A stretch of 64,000 bases of DNA from Gordonia neofelifaecis NRRL B-59395 (GTDB lineage Bacteria; Actinomycetota; Actinomycetes; Mycobacteriales; Mycobacteriaceae). The stretch lies in the NCBI RefSeq assembly GCF_000192435.1, contig NZ_AEUD01000005.1:186001-250000 (forward strand), read 5' to 3'. Within the stretch, counting starts at the first letter, position 1. The number at the start of each line of letters is the position of its first letter. The notes below the pieces were generated by a model. That model was not told the DNA's origin. It was given only the letters and a program-made list of their open reading frames with translations, and ran no database searches. Shown piece after piece: positions 39,484 to 47,595 of the stretch. Both the position numbers and the translations under genes were made by a program.

Positions 39484-40101
39484 GTGCCCAAGGGCGTACC
39501 CGAGACCGTTCCCGACGATGGCCTGACCACCCGGCAGCGGCGCAGCCTCCCGGTGCTGGCCGTGCACACCGGTCCGGGCAAGGGGAAGTCGACGGCGGCG
39601 TTCGGGATGGCCATGCGCGCGTGGAACGCCGGGCTGGACCTCGCGGTGTTCCAGTTCGTCAAGAGCGCCAAGTGGAAGGTCGGGGAGGAGAGCGCCATGC
39701 TCGCACTCGACGAGGTGCACCGACAGACCGGCGCGGGGGGACCCGTGCAATGGCACAAGATGGGTCAGGGCTGGTCGTGGATCCAACGCGGCGCGGACGC
39801 GACGGAGGACCATGCGGAGTCGGCCCGCGCGGGCTGGGCGGAGATCGCGCGCAGGCTGGCGAACCAGGAGCACGACTTCTACGTGCTCGACGAGTTCACC
39901 TACCCGTTGCACTGGGGCTGGATCGACACCGAGGAGGTCGTCGAGGTGCTGCGGAACCGACCGGGAAGGCAGCACGTGGTGATCACCGGCCGCTATGCGC
40001 CGCAGGCCTTGATCGACGCCGCCGATCTGGTCACCGAGATGACGAAGGTGAAGCATCCGATGGACGCCGGTCGCAAGGGGCAGAAGGGCGTCGAGTGGTA
40101 G
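39484..40101 (+). CDS. cobO: Cob(I)yrinic acid a,c-diamide adenosyltransferase
   Basis: A 205-residue CobO/BtuR-type ATP:corrinoid adenosyltransferase adding the 5'-deoxyadenosyl upper ligand. The P-loop is HTGPGKGKSTAAFG (about 28-41), and the DEFTYPLHWGW and GRYAPQALIDAADLVTEM segments are family signatures. The start is GTG 39484. The end overlaps cobB by seven bases. It is part of the mqo-side corrin cluster. Confidence 0.95.
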   Translation: MPKGVPETVPDDGLTTRQRRSLPVLAVHTGPGKGKSTAAFGMAMRAWNAGLDLAVFQFVKSAKWKVGEESAMLALDEVHRQTGAGGPVQWHKMGQGWSWIQRGADATEDHAESARAGWAEIARRLANQEHDFYVLDEFTYPLHWGWIDTEEVVEVLRNRPGRQHVVITGRYAPQALIDAADLVTEMTKVKHPMDAGRKGQKGVEW

Positions 40102-41507
40102 TTCCCGCCGTCGTGATCGCCGCCCCCGCGTCGGGCAGCGGCAAGACGACGGTGACGACGGGCTTGATCGGCGCCCTGGTGGCCGCCGGTCACCGAGTGG
40201 CGCCGTTCAAGGTGGGCCCGGACTACATTGATCCCGGCTACCACGGGGTCGCCGCCGGACGCGTCGGCCGCAACCTCGATCCCAATCTGGTCGGCGCGGA
40301 CCTGATCGCACCGCTGTACGCCGCGGCCACCGCCGATGCCGACATCGCCGTCGTCGAGGGCGTGATGGGGCTGTTCGACGGCCGGATCACCGACGACCCC
40401 GATCCGCTCGGTGTCGGGTCGACGGCCCATGTCGCGACGCTGATCGGGGCACCGGTCGTGCTCGTCGTCGACGCGGGCGGGCACAGTCAGTCGCTCGCGG
40501 CGGTCCTGCACGGCTTCCTCGGCTACGAGTCGCGGGTCCGGGTCGCCGGGGTGATCCTCAACCGCGTCGGCTCCCCGCGGCACGAGCAGGTGCTGCGACA
40601 GGCCTGTGAGCGCGTGGGGCTGCCGGTCCTCGGCGTCGTCGCACGAGACGCCGACCTCAGCGTGCCCTCCCGTCACCTGGGACTGATCCCTGCTGCCGAA
40701 CGACAGCACGAGGCGGTGGAGTCGGTGGCGGCGATCGTAGGGAAAGTCGGGGCGGCTCTGGATATTCCAGCGATCGTGCGGATTGCGAACGAGGCTCGGC
40801 CACCGGTCGTCGAGCCGTGGTCGGCCACGACGGCGGTCGGCGTCGATCGGCCGGCGGGCCGCGCCCGCCCGACGATCGCCGTCGCACAGGGCGCGGCGTT
40901 CACTTTCGGATACGCCGAGCACGCCGAACTGCTCCGAGCGGCCGGCGCGGAGGTGGTGGGCTTCGACCCGCTGCGCGACAGGCTGCCCGCGGGCACCGAC
41001 GCGGTGGTGATCGGCGGCGGGTTCCCGGAGGCGCACGCCGAAGATCTGGCGGCCAACGCCGACCTGCGGTCGGACCTGCGCGCCCATGTCGCGGCCGGGC
41101 GGCCGGTGCACGCGGAGTGCGCGGGCCTGCTCTACCTGCTGTCGACGCTGGACGGCGTGCCGATGGTCGGGGCCCTCGACGGGACGGGAACGTTCGGGCC
41201 GCGACTGACGCTCGGCTACCGCGACGCCGTCGCGCTCGCCGACTCCACGATGTACCGCGCCGGCGAACGGGTGACCGGACACGAATTCCACCGCAGCACA
41301 GTCCATCTCGCGGGTTCGGCGTCGCCCGCGTGGGCGTGGCGGGCCGACGGAGCAAGCGCCGTGGACGGCGTGGTGCACGCCGGCGTCCACGCGTCGTACC
41401 TTCACGTTCACCCGGCGGGACGGCCCCGCGCCGTGGCACGATTCGTGTCGGCGGCCGCATCGACGGCGACCGATGCGCGGACAGCGCAGGAGGAGGCAGT
41501 CCGATGA
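40095..41507 (+). CDS. cobB: Cobyrinic acid a,c-diamide synthase
   Basis: A 470-residue glutamine-dependent synthase making the first two amidations of the corrin ring. The start is GTG 40095 inside the end of cobO, with GAAGGG before it: VVVPAVVIAAP-ASGSGKTT gives the P-loop (12-19) and KVGPDYIDPGYH follows. The amidotransferase half has VIGGGFPEAHAEDL and HAECAGLLYLLSTL. The stop overlaps the sensor-kinase start (ATGA), which is unusual for a biosynthetic operon. Confidence 0.94.
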   Translation: MVVPAVVIAAPASGSGKTTVTTGLIGALVAAGHRVAPFKVGPDYIDPGYHGVAAGRVGRNLDPNLVGADLIAPLYAAATADADIAVVEGVMGLFDGRITDDPDPLGVGSTAHVATLIGAPVVLVVDAGGHSQSLAAVLHGFLGYESRVRVAGVILNRVGSPRHEQVLRQACERVGLPVLGVVARDADLSVPSRHLGLIPAAERQHEAVESVAAIVGKVGAALDIPAIVRIANEARPPVVEPWSATTAVGVDRPAGRARPTIAVAQGAAFTFGYAEHAELLRAAGAEVVGFDPLRDRLPAGTDAVVIGGGFPEAHAEDLAANADLRSDLRAHVAAGRPVHAECAGLLYLLSTLDGVPMVGALDGTGTFGPRLTLGYRDAVALADSTMYRAGERVTGHEFHRSTVHLAGSASPAWAWRADGASAVDGVVHAGVHASYLHVHPAGRPRAVARFVSAAASTATDARTAQEEAVR

Positions 41508-43126
41508 CTCGCAGGCGCGACCTCGCCGAAGTCCACGCCGCGCTCGACGCGCTGGCCCACGCGAGCGTCGGCGATCCGACGGCGCTGCGGGACCTGCTCG
41601 AAGCGGTGCTGCTGGTGGGCCGCGGACTCGAGCTCGATCAGGCACTCCAGCGGATCGTCGAGGTGGCCGCCGACGTCCTCTCGGCCCGCTACTGCGCGCT
41701 GGGGGTTCGCGGTCCCGAACTCGGACTGCAGGCGTTCGTCCACACCGGTATCGCGCCCGAGATCCGCGCGACGATGGGACCGCTGCCGGTGGGCCGCGGC
41801 GTCCTCGGCGAACTGCTGCACCATCCCGAGGTGCTGCGGATCCCGAAGCTCTCCGACCATCCGGCGTCCGTCGGGTTCCCCCCGAACCATCCGCCGATGG
41901 ACACCTTCCTCGGCGCGCCGATCATCGTGCGCGACGAGCTGTTCGGCAGCATCTACCTCACCGAGAAGCAGGGCGAACCGGAGTTCACTCCGCTGGACGA
42001 GAAGATCGTCGCGGTGCTGGCCGTGGCCGCGGGCATCGCCGTGGACAATGCGCGCGCCTTCGAACGCGCGCAGGCGCGGGTGCGGTGGATGCAGGTGATC
42101 GCCGACCGCGGCTCGGAGCCGCTGGCGGGGACCGCGCTCACCTACACGCTCGACGGCCTGTGCCGTGACGTCTCGGCACTGACCGGCGCCGTCGACGCGT
42201 TCATCGTCGCGGGCAGCACGCTCGTCGGACACACGGGTGCCGCGGTGTGCACCGAGGACCTCTTCGAACTGCTCGATCCGGACGGCGGCGGCGAGGACGG
42301 CGAGCTCATCGTCCGGGAGTTGTCCGCGGGCAGCGCGCCGTGGCTGCGGCGCGGTGCGCGGTGGGCGTCCATGCAGCCGCTGCAGGCCGGGCGGGGAATG
42401 AGCGCGATCGTCGTGACCCACACCGACCGGCGGTACTGGACCGGCGAGGAGGTGGCGGGTCTGCAGGGCACCGCGCGCGTGGCGTCGCTGGCGCTCGCCT
42501 ACGCCGACCAACAGCAGCTGGCTCGGGACCTGCAGGTCCTGGAGGACCGGCACCGCATCGCGCGCGACCTCCACGATCTGGTGATTCAGCGCCTGTTCGC
42601 GATCGGGATGTCGTTGCAGACGATGCAGGCGGGTGCCGGTCTCGACGACGACCGGATGGAGCAGGTGATCACCGATCTCGACGGGACCATCGCGCAGATC
42701 CGGACCTCGATCTTCGACCTTCAGGGCATGCCCGGCCACGGGGACGCCGCCACCCTCCGGCGCCGCGTGCTCGACGTGGTCGCCGAACTGGCGACTCATG
42801 CGCCCATCGTCCCGAGCGTCGCCTTCCTCGGGCCGGTCGACACCCTCGTCCCCGACGTCCTCGCACCGCATATCGAGGCGGTGCTCCGCGAGGGCATCTC
42901 GAATGCCCTGCGGCATTCGGGCGCCGAGCACATCCGCGTGCGGATCGTCGCCGACGACGTGGTCACGGTCGAGGTGTCCGACGACGGCCGCGGCATCCCG
43001 GCCACCGCCTCACAGTCGGGCCTGGCGAACCTGACCCGCCGCGCCGACGACTGCGACGGCAACTTCACGATCACCACCAGCGCGACGTCGGGGACGACGA
43101 TCACCTGGACCGCCCCGCTGCGCTGA
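41504..43126 (+). CDS. DevS/DosT-like GAF-domain sensor histidine kinase
   Basis: A 540-residue cytoplasmic kinase. The first GAF domain (about 30-175) has the HPASVGFPPNHPPMDTFLG stretch typical of DevS and DosT, where the haem-ligand His is reported to lie (His129 here by alignment from memory). A second, weaker GAF domain follows (about 185-335). The HisKA_3-type box RDLHDLVIQRLFAIG carries the phosphoacceptor His357, and the HATPase domain has EGISNALRHSG and DDGRGIP. Its start overlaps cobB (ATGA). The likely partner is the convergent DevR-like regulator. The haem-sensing role is an inference. Confidence 0.88.
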   Translation: MTRRRDLAEVHAALDALAHASVGDPTALRDLLEAVLLVGRGLELDQALQRIVEVAADVLSARYCALGVRGPELGLQAFVHTGIAPEIRATMGPLPVGRGVLGELLHHPEVLRIPKLSDHPASVGFPPNHPPMDTFLGAPIIVRDELFGSIYLTEKQGEPEFTPLDEKIVAVLAVAAGIAVDNARAFERAQARVRWMQVIADRGSEPLAGTALTYTLDGLCRDVSALTGAVDAFIVAGSTLVGHTGAAVCTEDLFELLDPDGGGEDGELIVRELSAGSAPWLRRGARWASMQPLQAGRGMSAIVVTHTDRRYWTGEEVAGLQGTARVASLALAYADQQQLARDLQVLEDRHRIARDLHDLVIQRLFAIGMSLQTMQAGAGLDDDRMEQVITDLDGTIAQIRTSIFDLQGMPGHGDAATLRRRVLDVVAELATHAPIVPSVAFLGPVDTLVPDVLAPHIEAVLREGISNALRHSGAEHIRVRIVADDVVTVEVSDDGRGIPATASQSGLANLTRRADDCDGNFTITTSATSGTTITWTAPLR

Positions 43127-43145
43127 TCCGGGGGAGCCGCCGGGC

Positions 43146-43799
43146 TCAGCGGTCCCGTTCGCGCAGTTCCGTCGCGAGCACCGCGACCTGAGTACGGCGC
43201 TGCATGTCGAGCTTCGACAGGATCCGCGACACGTAGTTCTTGATCGTCTTCTCGGCGAGGAACATCCGATCGGCGATCTGCCGGTTCGTCATGCCCTGAC
43301 CGATGAGCGTGAAGACCTCGCGTTCCTGGCCGGTGAGACGGGCCAGGGGATCCGACGGCTCGCCGTCGCGCAGCCGGGCCAGCAGCGCCGCGGTGCTGCG
43401 GTCGTCGAGCAGCGATCCGCCGGCGCCGACGGTCCGCACCGCGGCGATCAGATTGTGGCCGAGGATCTGCTTGAGGACGAAACCGGACGCACCGGCCAGT
43501 ACCGCGGCCAGGAGGGCGTCGTCGTCGGCGTAGCTGGTCAGCATCAGGCAGTGCACCGACGGCTGCGAGCTGCGGACGGCGCGGCACAGCTCCACACCGT
43601 TGCCGTCCGGGAGCCGGACGTCGAGCACCGCGACGTCGGGGGAGGTCGCGGCGATGCCGACACCGGCCTCGGCGACGGTGGCGGCTTCGCCGACCACTTC
43701 GAGGTCCTCCGCGGTGCTCAGCAGGTCCCGGAGGCCGCGTCGGACCAGTTCGTGGTCGTCGACGAGGAAGACACGGATTCGACGAGTCGGTGCACTCAT
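43146..43799 (-). CDS. DevR/DosR-like NarL-family response regulator
   Basis: A 217-residue receiver plus LuxR-type HTH protein. The acidic pocket Asp14-Asp15, phosphoacceptor Asp60 ([13 protein letters not shown]), Thr88 and Lys110 (SGFVLK) are intact. The HTH segment [26 protein letters not shown] is very close to that of M. tuberculosis DevR, which controls the hypoxia and dormancy response. It is convergent with the kinase gene, with the stop codons 19 bases apart, an unusual layout for a cognate pair. Confidence 0.9.
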   Translation of the reverse strand: MSAPTRRIRVFLVDDHELVRRGLRDLLSTAEDLEVVGEAATVAEAGVGIAATSPDVAVLDVRLPDGNGVELCRAVRSSQPSVHCLMLTSYADDDALLAAVLAGASGFVLKQILGHNLIAAVRTVGAGGSLLDDRSTAALLARLRDGEPSDPLARLTGQEREVFTLIGQGMTNRQIADRMFLAEKTIKNYVSRILSKLDMQRRTQVAVLATELRERDR

Positions 43800-43846
43800 G
43801 ACATAGACGCTACAACAGGTGCGGTCGCGACTCGGGGCCTAATCCG

Positions 43847-43866
43847 GCCGGGACCTTCGGCCCCTG
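43847..43866 (+). promoter_or_regulatory. Possible DevR/DosR box before the desaturase gene
   Basis: GGGACCTTCGGCCC (43850-43863) lies in a 20-base frame resembling the DosR consensus TTSGGGACTWWAGTCCCSAA, with about 13 of 20 matches. It is 36 bases upstream of the desaturase ATG and 50 bases from the start of the regulator gene on the other strand, so either or both could be controlled. Confidence 0.45.
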
Positions 43867-43899
43867 AAATCGCAGGTCGCCGCGGGCATCGTTGGGTGC

Positions 43900-44880
43900 A
43901 TGACCAGTTTGATCGGCAAGCCCATGAGTGGCTCGGACCTCCTTCGCGAACTCCTCCCCGTCTGCGAGACGGAGGTGGAGCGGCACATGAAGATGACCCG
44001 TGACTGGAACCCGCACGACTACATCCCGTGGGACGACGGCCGCAACTTCGCCGCGCTGGGCGGGATCGACTGGGACCCGGAGCAGTCGCAGCTGTCGGAG
44101 ACCGCCAAGGCGGCGATGATCACCAATCTGCTGACCGAGGACAACCTGCCGTCGTATCACCGGGTGATCGCCGACAACTTCAGTCTCGACGACGCCTGGG
44201 GTTACTGGGTCGGCCGGTGGACCGCCGAGGAGATGCGGCACTCGATCGTGATGCGCGACTACCTGGTGGTGACGCGCGGCGTGGATCCGGTGGAGCTGGA
44301 GCGCACCCGGATGGCGCACATGATCGGCGGTTTCAACCCGCTGCCCGAGGACGACGGTCAGCGCGACCACAGCTACGACATGCTGTTCGCGGTCACGTAC
44401 GTGTCGTTTCAGGAACTCGCGACCCGTGTCAGCCACCGGAACACCGGCAAGGCGTGCGGTGATCCGATCGCCGACCGCATGCTGCAGCGGGTGGCCGCCG
44501 ACGAGAACCTGCACATGCTCTTCTACCGGAACGTGGTCGCCGGGGCCCTGGATCTGGTGCCCGACGAGGCGATGGCGGCGATCTACACCATCGTCTCCAG
44601 TTTTCAGATGCCCGGTGCCACCATGCCGAACTTCCGCCGCAACGCGGTGCTGATCGCGAAGGGCGGTATCTACGACCTTCCGCAGCACATGGCCGACGTC
44701 GTGATGCCGGTGTTGCGCAAGTGGCGGATCTTCGAGCGCGACGACTTCGGGCCGCTCGGCGAGATGTATCGGGAGAAGCTCGCCGCATTCCTCGCCGAGA
44801 TGGACATCAAGGTCGCCAAGTTCGAGGCCTCGCGGGAGCGGGCGCTCGATCGACAGCGCCGGCGCGGAGCGGTGGACTGA
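43900..44880 (+). CDS. Acyl-ACP desaturase (DesA-like diiron enzyme)
   Basis: A 326-residue soluble diiron desaturase. The ligand residues are all present: Glu80 (LLTEDNLPSYH), Glu111-x-x-His114 (EEMRH), Glu172 (SFQEL) and Glu202-x-x-His205 (DENLH). The family introduces double bases into ACP-bound acyl chains; DesA paralogues in mycobacteria serve mycolate or fatty acid synthesis. The substrate position is unknown. ATG 43900 was chosen, though M9 is possible since no good ribosome site precedes either. It lies beside a DevR-like regulator and a possible DosR box. Confidence 0.9.
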   Translation: MTSLIGKPMSGSDLLRELLPVCETEVERHMKMTRDWNPHDYIPWDDGRNFAALGGIDWDPEQSQLSETAKAAMITNLLTEDNLPSYHRVIADNFSLDDAWGYWVGRWTAEEMRHSIVMRDYLVVTRGVDPVELERTRMAHMIGGFNPLPEDDGQRDHSYDMLFAVTYVSFQELATRVSHRNTGKACGDPIADRMLQRVAADENLHMLFYRNVVAGALDLVPDEAMAAIYTIVSSFQMPGATMPNFRRNAVLIAKGGIYDLPQHMADVVMPVLRKWRIFERDDFGPLGEMYREKLAAFLAEMDIKVAKFEASRERALDRQRRRGAVD

Positions 44881-44912
44881 CCGCTCCTCCGGTCCCGGTA
44901 GGCTGATTGCTC

Positions 44913-46130
44913 ATGCAAGCGCATTACCTGGCGGGACTGGATCTGCACGGCCGCAAGGTCGTCGTCGTCGGCGGCGGGAGCGTCGCCCAGCGACGACTGC
45001 CCAACCTGGTCGCGGCGGGGGCGGACGTGCACGTCGTCGCCGTCGACCCGACGCCGGCGGTCGAATCCGAGGTCGCGATCACGGTGCATCGCCGCGCGTA
45101 TGCCGACGGTGATCTGGACGGCGCCTGGTATGCGATGGCCTGCACCGACGACCCCGCGGTGAACGCCGCGGTCGTCGCCGAGGCCGAGCGGCGGCGCGTG
45201 TTCTGCGTGCGCGCCGACGACGCCCGGCAGGGCACCGCCGTGACGCCGGCGACCGGTGTCCATCGCGACCTTCACTTCGGTGTGCTGGCGGCGGGCGACC
45301 ATCGTCGATCCGCCGCCGTGCGTGCGGCGATCACCGAGGCGCTGGCCGACGGCACGTCGCTCCGGATCACCGACGACCGCAGACACGCCGCGGGCGTGGC
45401 CCTCGTCGGCGGCGGTCCGGGTGACGCCGACCTGATCACCGTGCGAGGACGCAAGCTCCTCGCCGAGGCCGACGTGGTCGTGGCCGACCGACTCGCGCCG
45501 ATCGCCCTGCTCGACGAACTGGGACCGCAGGTGGAGGTGATCGACGCCGCGAAGGTGCCGTACGGCCGGGCGATGCGGCAGGAGCAGATCAACGAGATCC
45601 TGGTCGACCGCGCCAAGGCGGGCAAGTTCGTCGTCCGGCTCAAGGGCGGCGACCCGTATGTCTACGGTCGCGGGTTCGAGGAACTGCAGGCGTGCGTCGC
45701 GGCGGGCGTCCCGGTCACGGTCGTGCCCGGGATCAGCAGTCCGATCGCCGGCCCCGAGCTGGCCGGGATCCCGGTGACACACCGCGGGGTCACACACGAG
45801 GTGGTGATCGTCTCGGGTCACGTGGCGCCCGACCATCCGGACTCGTTGACGAACTGGCAGGCGCTCGCACAGATGCGTGGCACCGTCGTCCTGATGATGG
45901 CGGTCAAGCGGATCGACGAGTTCGCCACCGCGCTGCTCGACGGCGGCCGTGCGGCCGACACGCCGGTGGCCTTCATCGAGAACGCCTCCCGGCCGGACCA
46001 GCGACTGCTCCGCACGGACCTGGCCCACGCCGCGCAGACCGCGGTCGAGCAGGAGCTGATCGCGCCGGCGATCGCGGTGATCGGACCGGTCGCGGGATTC
46101 ACCGATGCCGACCGCGTCCTGGGGTTCTGA
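44913..46130 (+). CDS. cysG: Siroheme synthase (uroporphyrinogen-III methyltransferase / precorrin-2 dehydrogenase)
   Basis: A 405-residue two-domain enzyme. The N-terminal NAD-dependent dehydrogenase/ferrochelatase domain begins GRKVVVVGGGSVAQRRLPNL (about 13-32). The C-terminal SUMT domain has VALVGGGPGDADLITVRG, RLKGGDPYVYGRG and VVPGISS, all typical of SAM:uroporphyrinogen III methyltransferases. It makes precorrin-2 and siroheme, linking the corrin genes with sulfite reduction. ATG 44913 was preferred to TTG 44907; the length equals that of M. tuberculosis CysG (405). Confidence 0.93.
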   Translation: MQAHYLAGLDLHGRKVVVVGGGSVAQRRLPNLVAAGADVHVVAVDPTPAVESEVAITVHRRAYADGDLDGAWYAMACTDDPAVNAAVVAEAERRRVFCVRADDARQGTAVTPATGVHRDLHFGVLAAGDHRRSAAVRAAITEALADGTSLRITDDRRHAAGVALVGGGPGDADLITVRGRKLLAEADVVVADRLAPIALLDELGPQVEVIDAAKVPYGRAMRQEQINEILVDRAKAGKFVVRLKGGDPYVYGRGFEELQACVAAGVPVTVVPGISSPIAGPELAGIPVTHRGVTHEVVIVSGHVAPDHPDSLTNWQALAQMRGTVVLMMAVKRIDEFATALLDGGRAADTPVAFIENASRPDQRLLRTDLAHAAQTAVEQELIAPAIAVIGPVAGFTDADRVLGF

Positions 46131-46131
46131 C

Positions 46132-46569
46132 ATGGCTCGTGTGGCCGCCGGCATCTCGGGACTGCTCCTTCTCGCTGCGGCGATCCTGTCGTGGTGGGTG
46201 CATCCGGCGATCACCGCGGTGCTCGTCGGCCTCGCGGTGGTCGTGATGTCGGCGTGGCAGGTGTACCGGCGCCGGGCCGGGATCGAACCGATGGCGGCCG
46301 GCTGGTGGACCACGTACGTCGGACCGCTCACCTTCGGCGCCCTCGCCGTCATCGCGCTCAACGGCTGGATCTATCGGATCTCCGCCGACGCCGGGTCCGA
46401 TTCAGGCGAGCTCCAGATGCTGATCGGCCTGATCACCGGCGTCGTCGGCATGGCGGCCGCGTACGGCTACGGTCGTCTGCGCGCACAGCGAGCGCAGTTG
46501 GGCGAGATCGCGCGCCCCGAGGACGACGAGCAGGACGACCAGCAGTGGTTCTTCCCGCAGGCGAAGTAG
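46132..46569 (+). CDS. Small four-TM membrane protein, function unknown
   Basis: A 145-residue protein with four hydrophobic segments (about 4-20, 24-42, 60-80 and 95-113) and an acidic, Glu/Asp-rich C-terminus (ARPEDDEQDDQQWFF). No known family was recognised. It starts one base after the cysG stop and probably shares its transcript. Its TAG stop lies just before the left inverted repeat of the DUF559 unit at 46575. Confidence 0.7.
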   Translation: MARVAAGISGLLLLAAAILSWWVHPAITAVLVGLAVVVMSAWQVYRRRAGIEPMAAGWWTTYVGPLTFGALAVIALNGWIYRISADAGSDSGELQMLIGLITGVVGMAAAYGYGRLRAQRAQLGEIARPEDDEQDDQQWFFPQAK

Positions 46570-46574
46570 CGGCT

Positions 46575-46627
46575 TCGCACTACCAACGCGTATAGCCGTT
46601 CATCTCCGCCGAACGTCCGATTCTCGG
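46575..46627 (+). repeat. Left terminal inverted repeat of the DUF559 unit
   Basis: The outer block TCGCACTACCAACGCGTA (46575-46592) and inner block GTCCGATTCTCGG (46615-46627) recur inverted at 47577-47594 and 47542-47554. The 22-base spacer between blocks is only half conserved. Confidence 0.92.
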
Positions 46628-46653
46628 TGTTGCGGCGTGGTGGTCGTGCGAGG

Positions 46654-46662
46654 TTGTCCACA
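46654..46662 (+). promoter_or_regulatory. DnaA-box-like TTGTCCACA motif
   Basis: A perfect match to the actinobacterial DnaA-box consensus lies 62 bases before the DUF559 ATG at 46724. It may be a regulatory or promoter element of the gene; one isolated box does not make an origin. Confidence 0.4.
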
Positions 46663-46723
46663 GATTTCGACCGCTGCCGTCGAAGTGCCTCCGTACCGCC
46701 TCCCGAAACCGACAATTCATGCC

Positions 46724-47539
46724 ATGGATACGGGGGTATTCCGGTGGGGGCAGCTGCGTGAGCGGGCGACGCGGGCAGAGATCGACAGGGCGGTCGCCGA
46801 CGGCGCGCTCATCAGGCTGAGACGCGACTGGTACGCGACGACCGCGGCGAACCCGCAGGTCGTTCGCGCGGTCGCGGCGGGTGGCGTGCTCACGTGCGCG
46901 TCGGCGCTCGAACTCCACGGCGTCTGGGTGCCGCCGACCGACCGCCTGCACATCCGGGGCAACGACGCGACCGCGCGGCTGCAACCCGGTTGGTGCAGGC
47001 AGATCGGTCGCCAGCCGCCGGAGGCCGGGGCCGTCGACGATCTCGAGACCTCCCTGCGGCATGCGGCCAAGTGCCTGTCGGAGGAGCAGTTCGTCGTCGT
47101 GTGCGACTCGGCGCTGAACCGTCGGCTGTGCACGGCATCGGAGCTGGAGCGACTGTTCATCGCACCGCACCTCGCGCGCCTGCTGGAGCGGTGCGACGGG
47201 AAGTCGGAGTCGGGCACCGAGACGATGACTCGCCTGCGTCTGCGCCGACCGAACCTGGTGATCCGCACACAGGTGCCGCTTCCGTTCGGCCGCGTCGATC
47301 TGCTGATCGGCAGGTCGCTGATCGTCGAGGTCGACGGGTACGAGTATCACGCGGACCCGGCCGCGTTCGAGAGGGACCGGTTGCGGGATCTTCGCGCGAA
47401 AGCGCTGGGCTACAACGTCGTTCGCCTGAGCTTCCGGCAGGTGGTCCACCAGTGGGACGTCGTCGGACCGCTGCTGGAGGCGATGATCGCGCGCGGCGAT
47501 CATCTGCGCCCGCTGCCTCGCACGCCCGCCACGTTCTGA
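46724..47539 (+). CDS. DUF559 (VSR-like nuclease fold) protein with AbiEi-type N-terminus
   Basis: A 271-residue protein. The N-terminal 65 residues fit the winged-helix type of AbiEi antitoxins (FRWGQLRERATRAEIDRAVADGALIRLRRDWYAT). The C-terminal 100 residues fit the DUF559/very-short-patch-repair nuclease fold: GRVDLLIGRSLIVEVDGYEYH, with the acidic pattern D...E-x-D, then ERDRLRDLRAKALGYNVVRLS. It is related in layout to the protein at 59343-60224. Function is not established; it could be a nuclease that moves its own cassette or an antitoxin-like regulator. ATG 46724 was chosen by homology to the family start. The gene lies inside the repeat-bounded unit. Confidence 0.85.
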   Translation: MDTGVFRWGQLRERATRAEIDRAVADGALIRLRRDWYATTAANPQVVRAVAAGGVLTCASALELHGVWVPPTDRLHIRGNDATARLQPGWCRQIGRQPPEAGAVDDLETSLRHAAKCLSEEQFVVVCDSALNRRLCTASELERLFIAPHLARLLERCDGKSESGTETMTRLRLRRPNLVIRTQVPLPFGRVDLLIGRSLIVEVDGYEYHADPAAFERDRLRDLRAKALGYNVVRLSFRQVVHQWDVVGPLLEAMIARGDHLRPLPRTPATF

Positions 47540-47541
47540 GT

Positions 47542-47594
47542 CCGAGAATCGGACATCGAGAGGGGAAGTCCGGCGGTACGCGTTGGTAGTGCGA
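47542..47594 (-). repeat. Right terminal inverted repeat of the DUF559 unit
   Basis: On the minus strand it repeats the left end in the same order: outer 18-bp block at 47594-47577, 22-base spacer, inner 13-bp block at 47554-47542. It begins two bases after the DUF559 stop codon. Confidence 0.92.
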
Positions 47595-47595
47595 G

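Larger units (their letters stand above)
46575..47594 (+). mobile_element. Candidate single-gene mobile unit carrying a DUF559/VSR-like nuclease
   Basis: The unit is 1,020 bp and bounded by 53-bp imperfect inverted repeats (42 of 53 positions identical), each with an 18-bp and a 13-bp perfect block separated by exactly 22 bases. It begins 6 bases after the stop of the preceding gene and ends 1 base before the yaaA stop codon, so its removal leaves both neighbours intact. GCT flanks both ends (46572-46574 and 47595-47597), a possible 3-bp target duplication. No transposase is present apart from the nuclease-like gene. That it moves is inferred. Confidence 0.6.

Noticed and set aside
36067-40056. 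Minus-strand open frame of about 1,300 codons opposite mqo and the chelatase gene
   Set aside because: Codon pattern and known proteins on the plus strand explain the region; the antisense product resembles nothing.
46654-46662. TTGTCCACA motif as evidence for a replication origin
   Set aside because: A single DnaA-like box without a cluster, dnaA/dnaN genes or AT-rich region is not an origin.
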